Source: Plasmodium brasilianum (Eukaryota; Apicomplexa; Aconoidasida; Haemosporida; Plasmodiidae). Taken from it: DNA of 31,895 nucleotides. A model generated the notes under the pieces. That model searched no databases. It was not told the DNA's origin and saw only the letters and a program-made list of their open reading frames with translations. Location: assembly GCF_023973825.1 (NCBI RefSeq), contig NW_027122942.1:1-31895 (forward strand), written 5' to 3'. Numbering within the stretch: position 1 is the first letter of the stretch; each line of letters opens with the position of its first letter. Below, piece by piece: positions 23,180 through 31,895 of this stretch. The translations under genes were made by a program, and so were the position numbers.

Positions 23180-25057
23180 ATGAAAAATTATGAAAATGGT
23201 AATAGAAGTTTATGGATGCTTTCATTTTTCATAGAAATAATAATATATATTTTCATTTATTAAAATACCATTTCTAACATAGATCAACAGGATATATTTT
23301 ATTATATACAAGAAGTACTTAAGTATTTGCCAAATTCTTTTTATAAATTTAATTTTCAGGATAAAATTTTAGAAGAGTTATATCCATACAGTATATACAA
23401 AGAATTCAATGATGAATTGGTAAATGCAACAGATGAATCATACTGTAATGAATTTAAAACAATAAAACAAGATTACAAAGAAAAATCCTTTGAACTTTGT
23501 AAAAAAGTCACAAAACTTTTAGAATTTGTATTTAAAAAGCATACATCAGAAAAATATAAGGACTATTGTTCGCATTATAAAAACTGGGTATATCAAGAAA
23601 TAAGAAAATTGTTTAATGAACGCACATCAAATAGTGATATCGACTATATTATTAAGAAATTTTATAAACTGCAACGTGATCTTTTCAGTTATCACAAGAA
23701 AAATGATTGTTCTTATAGATTTGATTTTAATACCCTTGAGGGATTGCATTATAAAATAGAAGAGAAATCTTTGTATGATTATTTTAAAAACTATAACACT
23801 ATTAAAACTAGTGAAACTTGTAATAAATGTATGAATGTTAAATATAAAGAATACCTTGAATCTATCAGTGATATGTATAACAGTTGGAAGGATTCTTGTT
23901 GTTCGTATGGGAAATCAGTATGTGACAATTATTTTTTAAGTTGTAAAGATGAGTTTGATCCGAGTAAACTTTTAGCTGCATTTCGTTCTAAAGGTAGTGA
24001 CAATTGTGATGGACTAAGTAGTATTACTGCTAATTTTGATGAAGAAAATTTAAATTCTATGGTAACAGATCCAAGAATTTTAAAATCAATTACTTATGGT
24101 ACATGCTATGATCTAGAAAATGGAAGACTCACATCAAATAAAGAGGGTCACCAACATTGTAGTTTATTATCAACATCTGTAACATTAACTAGAAGTGCGC
24201 GTACAGATGGAAATGTTGAAGGAGCTTTGACTGATAGTGGATCCTCCTCAGTTGGAGCGACTTCAGTGACCAGGGATGGTCATGTTGAAGAAAGTCCACC
24301 ACAAGAAGGTGCATCACAAGATGAACCTGGTACAAAAACAAGAGGAGGGGATTATCATAGTCCAGAAGAACTAAAGGAGAAGGGAACTGCTGAGAAAGAT
24401 GCACCTGATACTTTTAGATGGAAATTTGATGGGGGAGGAACACTACAGTGTACAACTAAAAGCAGAGGTAAAAATGAAGAACTACTTTGCGAGTATATGG
24501 ATGTATTAGTTCAAGGAAATTTTGCTACACAAATAGAAGGTACTAAAAGATACAAAGTGCAGGCTGGAAAGTCATGGACAGAAGATGATTTAAAACTAGC
24601 ACGCGAAATAGTGAGGAAAAGGAGATCAGCTAATGAATCAAATATATTAAACAACATTTTTGTTCGCATTTCTACTGGAGTTACTCTAGTAATGGGAATT
24701 ATTTTTATATTTTACCTTTTTTTTAAAGTAAATACAAAATTATTTTTTGCTGTATGTATACATTATTAGTTACCATTTATAACATATTTTTCTTAAAATA
24801 TTGTAATTGTGAAATAATCATATTATATATGTTTTTTACTTTCATTTATATATTAGTTTACTCCCTTTGGATCACGTTTACGTAGGGATAGAAAAAGGAA
24901 ACAAAGATATAGATATGATTTTACTGATTTATATACACGTAAACGACCAAGGCGCTTCTTAAAACGTACTTATAGGCATTCTGACAGGAAAAGATTTAAC
25001 GTAGTAAATATAGAAGATGAGCTTCATTCATCAAATGATTTACAAAATATCAACTGA
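23180..25057 (+). CDS. pir: PIR family variant antigen, intact
   Basis: Three-exon gene, about 554 residues. Exon 1 (23180-23198) encodes MKNYEN plus one base. Exon 2 (23283-24727) restores a split Asp codon and reads DQQDIFYYIQEVLKYLP. Exon 3 (24857-25057) follows a phase-0 intron and reads FTPFGSRLRRDRKRKQRYRY onward to IEDELHSSNDLQNIN. Introns are 84 and 129 bp with GT/AG ends. The tiny first exon, cysteine-rich extracellular domain (ESYCNEF near 60, YCSHYKNWVY, LYDYFKNYNTIK, CNKCM, CCSYGKSVCDNYFLSCKDEF), single membrane segment (about 464-487) and short cytoplasmic exon beginning TPFG are the hallmarks of PIR/VIR proteins. There is no signal peptide, as usual. About residues 305-385 form a Gly/Ser/Glu/Asp-rich linker with visibly higher G+C. 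PIR proteins are variable proteins at or near the infected-cell surface; their exact role is unsettled. An STP1-type protein is a weaker alternative. Confidence 0.93.
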
Positions 25058-26730
25058 TATATATCAAAGATATTAAGAAGCCCACAAAATTGGATTATAT
25101 AAACATTTCTATTAAGTACAAATGATAAAGATCAAACAATAAAAAGAGGAGCATAAATAAAATGTACAAACTTTTATTTTTAACTTTTTATATATATTTT
25201 TTTATTTGTCCTTTTATAATAATTTATTTTTTCTAATTTTTTGTCAAATACTTTTTTTGTATTTATTTAATTTTTTTTTTTAATGAATTTAATTTGAATT
25301 TGCAATAATATTTGTTTTATATATTGAAAAAAGAACTAAAACGTTCCTACCTAATAATATTTTATGATTCTAATGTACCACAATTCAAGTGAGTATATTG
25401 GCAGAGCATTTTAATTTTATTTAATTATACTCATGGACTTGTACCCTGACTTCTTATTATGTGTTCTTAAAGCATAACACATTTGAGATATATTATAGTT
25501 ATATTTAATGTAAAAATAAAATTGAATTTATTGAATTTATCTAATATATGATTATTAAAAAAAAACAAAAAGAAGGAAAAATCAACACACTTAATATATA
25601 ATAAATTATTCAGTAAATATTCAGAACAAAATGTAGAATAAATATAAATAAAATAAACATTATTAATTACTAAATATTCAAAATTCTTAATATTCCGCAA
25701 TATTTCCCAATATTATTAAAAGCAGAAATTGGAATACAAACAAAAAAAAAATTAAATTAACATTCTATGTTAAGTATACTAAATGGAATTTAATATTTAT
25801 TAGAAATTTTAAAATATAATAATATTTAGTGCATAATAATATTAAAAACTGATTTACAGCATAATATAAAATAAAAATAAACAAAAAGATGTTTATCTCT
25901 TTCTTTTGACATTTAAAATGTCATAAAAGTTTTTTACATTTTTGTGCCTTATGTTATATTTTAATTATTCATTAAACAAATTGTTTAGTAAAAACGGACA
26001 ACAAAGTTAAATAAATATAAAGTAATTATTCTCTATATTATTTTAAATTACTCCTAAAATTTGATGCAATAACTTACATCGATTTGTTTTTATTTTAATT
26101 TATTCTTAGTTCGCATATAATAAATTTGTATTTTAGGTAAAATTAAATATATGACAATAACTTTTAGAAAATATATAATTTACAAAAGTATATTTAAACA
26201 AATAAAATATACAACAATAAATAATAATATATAATCATTCATTTAATTTGTACCTTAATAAGAATAAGGAGGGAATTATTTTTTTATATTATATTAATAA
26301 AACTTCGCTTTGAATATATCAACAAATAGTCTTTAAGACAGAACATGATAATAATAAAAACAAGACAATATTTTACAGTTACACACACAAACTACAAAAG
26401 ATAACTACAAAGTTATTTTTATTATGCCTTTCCGTAATTATTTTGAAACATATTTATGTATATATATTTTTTTTCCAAAATAATATATTTTAATATACAT
26501 ATATATATATATAAGGATATAACTTTTTGTCAAACTGAAAAAAAATACTTCAAAATACAAATTCAAAAATATTAAAACATTCAAATTCACCAAAAAATGA
26601 AAAACGTTTATTTTTACTGTTTCCTATGAAAAAGATTATTTATCTAAAGCTGGATTAATAAAAGTTATGTACTTATATTGATGCTTGTAATTAATATATG
26701 TATCTAAGAAAATAAATGATCATAATTTTT
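25058..26730. other. Spacer between converging PIR and exported genes
   Basis: About 1.7 kb between the 3' ends of the plus-strand PIR gene and the minus-strand exported-protein gene, so it should hold both 3' untranslated regions. The minus-strand open frame at 25467-25700 is low-complexity Ile/Tyr/Phe/Asn and not called. Confidence 0.6.
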
Positions 26731-27608
26731 TTAAAAACTTATATTAGTTAAAGGACGATATTTCCTATTATTCATTTTACTTTTTATATATAGCATTTTA
26801 TCATATTTTTCAAGCTTCCTACAGATAAAAATAGCCAATGACATAAACACTATAGGCAATATATATATTAATATAATTATTGGTATACTCCAATCCCCTG
26901 AAACTATATTTCTAGGTTTCCAACTACTAAAATCTATCATAGCAATATTTAGTATTACAATGGGTAGATATATGATAAATAAAGCACGTAACATATTTAT
27001 TTTTCTTTTTTTACTACGTTTTAAAAACTTAAAATCATTATTTGTAGCAAACCTAACATGATTTTTATAATATATATGGTCATATATTCTTTTTCCAAAA
27101 TGTGAATCTCTTCTTGTGCATACAGAAGTGTTTTTTTTTCTAGATAGTTCATAGTCTCGGATATTATTGGATATATGTTTACCTGACTGATTATTTTTTC
27201 TACTTAATACATGATCCTTTTTAAATACAGCTTTTTCTGCATATTCTTCTTTAATTGGAACCTTTACTTTAACAAATACAACACTTGAATCCTTATTCCG
27301 TTTATATTTTGCAAGTAATCTATAAATTTTTGTATCTAATTTTTTACGATGTCTGCAGTTTTCATTCAAAGATATGTTAATTGTGTTCTAAAAAAAAAAA
27401 AACATATATAAATATTTCCTATTTAAACATTAAATAATTTTATTCAAAGGAAAAGTATTATTAATAATACAACAAGTTAAATATCAATAATACAAAATAA
27501 TATTATAAAACTTTATCATAGCACTTCATTGTTAAAATAGTATACCCAACTTAAAAAAATAAAGATAGCAATTATATTAAAAAAGAGAAACTTATTTTTT
27601 TGTTTCAT
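26731..27608 (-). CDS. Plasmodium exported protein, fam-l/fam-m-like
   Basis: Two exons, about 246 residues. Exon 1 (27608-27525) begins MKQKNKFLFFNIIAIFIFL, a basic start followed by a hydrophobic segment. Exon 2 (27387-26731) begins NTINISLNENCRHRKK in phase 0 after an acceptor of poly(T) ending tttag. The intron 27524-27388 is 137 bp and its only workable donor, gaa/gtgcta, is a poor match to consensus. Residues 51-56 are RLLAKY, the same PEXEL-like motif as in the gene at 6998. A basic region with FGKRIYDHIYYKNHVR follows, then two membrane segments (about 160-180 and 195-216) separated by a short loop with FSSWKPRN, and a basic tail. It belongs to the same broad class as the fam-l, fam-m and P. 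vivax fam-d proteins but lacks the YYHKKVKKYE ending of fam-m. I infer export into the red cell. The subfamily is uncertain. Confidence 0.88.
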
Positions 27609-27741
27609 TATGTTAATTATTAATATTATAATTTATTCATTTAAGAAAAAATTAAGAATAGCATAGTGTACAGCTAATAATAAAGGTTGCTACATTAGTT
27701 AAAAATTTTTTTTGACATTTCTCCATAAAGATCTAAATAAA

Positions 27742-27761
27742 ATATATATATATATATATAT
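27742..27761. repeat. (AT)10 microsatellite
   Basis: Ten AT units about 130 bases upstream of the minus-strand exported gene's start codon, so it falls in that gene's putative 5' untranslated or promoter region. Confidence 0.85.
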
Positions 27762-28461
27762 GTATTTTACAAAAGAGAAAATGAAAAATAACTATTAAAT
27801 TTTTATTCTAATGTTATTTATAAAAATCTAATTCGAATTAAAATAATTTAAGTTCGTTAATAAATATAAATATTCAAAATATATAAAATAATTATCTAAT
27901 AGTAGACTGATTTCATAATAATTTATTATATCTTTGGCGAATAAAAAGAAATCATTATTGTAATATTTCTAAATTATTGGTTTATTCAAAATATAAGTGC
28001 AAAATGGAGATACTGTATATAATTTTATGCATTAAGGCTTTAATTATTGATTCCAATTAATTTTCCTTAGCATTTCAAATACATACACAAACTGCATATT
28101 ATAAAATTTAGTAACTATAATTAAATGTTTTTAATTATAAATATAAATGAAAAAATTAAATTTTAATAAAAGAACATTTCCATTATAAATTATTCCGTAA
28201 TAACTAATATAATATGAATTCTGTAAAATAAAATACATTTGTAAGAAATGGGATTTTCATGGTTTATAATTTATGAAATTTTATATTTTAAAAAGTATAA
28301 TCCATATGGAAGTTTTGTATCTGTACTATAAATATATAATTTTATGAATTATATTTTGGAAATACATTTAATTATTGCATATAATATATTAATAAATTTA
28401 TAAAAAAACGTTTTTTTCGTATTTTATTCATTAAATAAATTAATGTTTATGATTAAAAACC

Positions 28462-28480
28462 AAAAAAAAAAAAAAAAAAA
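28462..28480. repeat. Poly(A) tract, 19 bases
   Basis: An uninterrupted A19 run in gene-free DNA, typical of Plasmodium intergenic sequence. Confidence 0.85.
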
Positions 28481-31193
28481 TCAAAAATATTTTTTGTTGA
28501 TGTTTCTTTGATTTATTAGTAATAATTTCAAAAATATTCTGATAAAATATATTTCCAAATAAATATTATACATAATATTTTTTAATATAATAGTATAATA
28601 ATGTGTTAAGAAAATCATTAATTTATTTTTTTCAGAACAATTTTTTAAAATAAGTTTATTATTTCTTTTGTTTTATAAACACATACCATAAAAAGCATAT
28701 ATTTAAAAAAAATATATACGTAAATATATTTTAATTTAATTTTTGTTTTTGTGCGAAATACATATTTACAAAAATATTATATATCTTAATTTTTTTAATT
28801 GTGGTTTATATCACTGCAAATGGAAACTAAAAAATTATTATACGCACAAAACATTATACGAATCATAAAAAAAATATTTCATATTACATTTAAAAAAAAA
28901 AAAATTAATCAAAAAAAAAGGAACGAAAACTATTAAATATAAAGATAATTTTAAATTAAAAAAAAGTAATTATGAAGAAATTGTATAATTCTATATTTAT
29001 TCCTAATATAAATGTAATTATAGTCTAACAAAAGAACCATATTTATTACTTCATAATAAACTTATTACTTTATTGTTTCATAAATGAATTATTTTAATTG
29101 TCACTTTCTAAATATTTTAATTTTTCTTTAAATGAAAAAGTAATTTTTGAATTATTTTTTTTTTTGTTTCTAATATGTTTAATCTTTTCTACGTTATGCA
29201 ACTATATCATAAGTTAAATTATGCTCTTATTTTTTAATATTAATTTTAATATTTTTCTATCTACCTAAATGCATTATGTTATATTCCGTGGTAATATTTC
29301 ATAATTTATCATTTATATTATTATTTAATTTTTATAATTTGTTATATGGTTAAGATCATGTGAATATATAATACTTAATAATTTTGTTTGACATTAATAT
29401 ATAGGTAGAAAAAATTATAAAATTATATAAAATGTATCCTATAAAAATTTTATTATTTAATATTTTTTTATTTATTAGTAATACTGCACACCCATGTTAT
29501 ATCATATATTAACTATGCTATTACTTATGGATCTAATAAGTTGTACATGAAGAATTATATTTTTTAATTAATAAAGGAACTGTACAAGTTTTTCATTTTT
29601 ATTATTTATACATTTTTTATAACGATATGATTTTAAAATGTATATTATCCCTTAGTAACTTTTTTTCTCCTTATATGCACAATCATATAGAAAAGACATT
29701 CATAATATTCACTTATATGAGTTTATGCACATTTATTCAACATAGTGATTATGTATTAAAGATAATATATGATTTTGTTTTCATTTATTTTAGTTTATTT
29801 ATCATTCTCACAAAATAGTATATTTCTTAAGAAAAACTATTTATTAATTCATTTTTTATAAATTATATAATTTTATAACATACAATTCATTCCTATACAT
29901 ATGATCGAGGACTTCATTACGTTAATATACTCACATAGTCATTCATATATAATGAATACTATTCTTCGGATACTTCAATATATAACAAAACTTCTATATT
30001 TACTTTATATATGAAGTTATTTTAATTACTTCGTTAGGTTCATTATGTAGAAAATTATCTCTTTAAAAAGTTTTAACTATAAGACTTGGGCATTTATTTA
30101 CATATATGTTTTCCAAATATTATTTAACGACCATTCCATAAAATTTAATAATTATATTATGCATGACGTATAAGTAAACACCTACTAATTCGCCTTACGT
30201 TACGTATATTTAATTCTATGTCTTGGTAAATATTTCTATAAATCATATTCTTCATTTTACTTATTAAAATACAAATGTGAAATAAAAATAAATGTTTTTG
30301 TATTTCAAATACCTTAATTCAAATATATAAACTTGTTTTATAGATTTTTTTTTTTCTTCCTATTAATGTATTAATTTCAAATTATTTGTTTTCCATTTTT
30401 ATTATTTTTTTCTTTAATTTATTTAAAAATATTTCTCTTTATTTATTTATATACTTTCTTAAATTATATTTTTAAAAATATATTTTATACCTTCTAATAT
30501 TTCTCAATATTATAATTACATTATTCTCGTATCTCCCTTCATTAAAAAGTTTTAGATTAATTATATTTCCTTTTATATAGATATAACGTATAATTTAGAA
30601 TTAACTATATTCTTCTTTGCATGTTCTTTATCTGTAATTCTTCATTTTTTCCCTCTGAATTGAATTTTATATGAAACCATATGTGTGTACTTTGAATATT
30701 GTTATTATATGTCTTCGTATGTTACATATTCAGTAACTCTGATGCATATCATGGAATATAATAATCTATATTTAATATCTTTCTTAATGAATTTGTTCTG
30801 GAATATGTTGAACCATTATTTTATAATTAACACTTATGTTCTTTATTAATATTTATATATATATTTATTTTCTTTAACTGTCATGAAATTAAGCCCCCAA
30901 TTGAGATAATATTTAAAAAAAAAAAGTTTAATATATATGTAGTACAATGAATTTATAGTGGTAACCTTTTAGAAAAAAAAAAAAATATATATTTATGTAT
31001 TCATAATTAAAAGGGGATACACATTAAAAAATACTGCATTAAGTTCAGAAACATTTAACGAATTAATAATGAATAAATTTCATGTTAATTTGATAGAAGT
31101 TTCTGAAACAATAATATTAATGCTCTTAATCATTATTGATGATTTATTCTTTTTTATTATTCTTTCTGTAGTATATTTAACGAAATAATTAAT

Positions 31194-31895
31194 TTATTTA
31201 GATTTAGCTGCCTTTATATTTTCAATATCAAGTTTGTTAAAGAAAAAACTTTTTAATTTTAAATACATTGTAAGCGTGTTATGCATTTCACTAATAATAA
31301 AATCCCTACAATTATCTGCATAATTATTATCATTAAACACGCTCATCACCCTCCAATAAAGTTTGTATATAATATACTAATATGAATAATTTACTGGCAA
31401 ATACACTTTCTCCTCATGCTTTACAGCACTTATTTTACTTTTCATAAAACAGTAATTCTTAAAATAATCATGTAAATGATTCACTTCTTTATAGGTTTTA
31501 AAAATAAAATCAGAATTAAACCAACATGTTGAATTCCTTAAATTATTTAAATTGATAACATTCTCTACATCAGAAAGATTATTAATAAAACTAATCTCCC
31601 TATTATTATTCCTACGAGTATTTAAATTTTTCCTCAATCTCTGATAAAAAGATACCTGCAAATAAAAACAGCAATCTATAAGATCTTCCTTATTATTTTT
31701 ACTAGGCAATATTTTTAGGTATATTTATACCTTCTTAAAAATCTTTTTAAAATTTTCATCCTCATCTTTTATGTCGTTACAATAGTAAATAACATAACTT
31801 ACCTTCTCCTCATAACAGAATTCTTTATATCCTTCATATGAGGCATACACTTGTATTTTATCTTCCAGGAAATTACATGCGAAAAATTAATTATG
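31194..31895 (-). pseudogene. pir: PIR family pseudogene, cut by window edge
   Basis: One continuous reading frame on the minus strand carries PIR-like text with in-frame stops but no frameshift. From the right edge it reads FFACNFLEDKIQVYASYEGY and KEFCYEEKVSYVIYYCNDIK, then DEDENFKKIFKKV, a TAA at 31727-31725, IYLKILPSKNNKEDLIDCCF, later HLHDYFKNYCFMKSKISAVK and VYLPVNYSY, a TAG at 31379-31377, then YIIYKLYWRVMSVFNDNN and YADNCRDFIISEMHN, ending at a TAA at 31196-31194. Another in-frame TAA is at 31889-31887, near the edge. Spaced cysteines, FKKIFKKV, the LHDYFKNY box and a later cysteine region follow PIR order. The membrane and tail exons are not visible. Intact splicing-defined function looks unlikely, although one stop lies inside a possible intron (31802-31656). 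Confidence 0.8.

Larger units (their letters stand above)
27609..31193. other. Gene-free stretch
   Basis: About 3.6 kb without a supportable gene. Its left part is the promoter side of the 26731-27608 gene. It has an (AT)10 run at 27742-27761 and A19 at 28462-28480. The open frame at 29627-29818 (plus) has no motif and a TTA/ATT-driven composition, so I reject it. The expected PIR membrane and cytoplasmic exons of the pseudogene at 31194-31895 were looked for below 31194, and I could not recognise them. Confidence 0.55.

Noticed and set aside
24189..24404. 71-codon open frame antisense to the PIR gene
   Set aside because: Shadow of the Gly/Ser/Glu linker, where G+C-richer codons leave few reverse-strand stops.
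25467..25700. 77-codon open frame, minus strand
   Set aside because: Asn/Ile/Phe/Tyr-dominated translation in the 3' spacer between converging genes.
29627..29818. 63-codon open frame, plus strand
   Set aside because: No splice partner, no motif, and hydrophobic residues explained by T-rich sequence.
1..31895. Telomeric or classic subtelomeric tandem repeats
   Set aside because: I saw no run of the Plasmodium telomere heptamer and no long tandem array, so the window is subtelomeric by gene content, not by telomere sequence.

Overview
The window looks like a subtelomeric segment of a malaria parasite (Plasmodium), most likely Plasmodium malariae or its near-identical monkey relative P. brasilianum. 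The sequence is extremely A+T-rich, with long gene-free stretches full of poly(A), poly(T) and (AT)n runs. Its genes are short, spliced and spread over both strands. Each intact single-intron gene has a short hydrophobic first exon, a small phase-0 intron and a second exon carrying an export-type motif and C-terminal membrane segments. The species call rests mainly on the gene at 6998-7994, whose layout and ending match the P. malariae fam-m family as I remember it. No database search was possible.

Layout, left to right. 1-5060 has no intact gene but holds old duplicated flank sequence (about 520-868 and 2990-4080) and a doubtful coding remnant near 4290-4640. 5061-6293 is the first copy of a 1.23 kb direct repeat. 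6998-7994 (minus) is a fam-m-type gene. 10532-11101 (minus) is a decayed exported-protein-like gene. 13979-14275 (minus) is a decayed terminal exon of unknown family. 17257-18076 (plus) is a two-exon exported-protein gene. 18817-20054 is the second repeat copy. 23180-25057 (plus) is an intact three-exon PIR gene. 26731-27608 (minus) is another exported protein with two membrane segments. 31194-31895 (minus), running off the right edge, is a PIR pseudogene with in-frame stops.

The main result beyond gene calling is architecture. The two copies of the 1.23 kb repeat (block C) are closely similar and contain no long reading frame. A more diverged block A (about 2990-4080 and 15950-17060) is the 5' flank of the 17257 gene. 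Block B (about 520-868 and 18480-18816) is its 3' flank. On the right the order is A, gene, B, C. On the left it is B, A, C, with the gene missing. This points to repeated segmental duplication, rearrangement and gene loss.

The proteins probably act at or beyond the parasite surface in the infected red cell, as members of multigene families. Nothing suggests that they form a pathway. I see no tRNA, rRNA, CRISPR, bacterial or viral element and no telomeric repeat. All exon boundaries were inferred by eye from splice consensus, reading phase and family layout.
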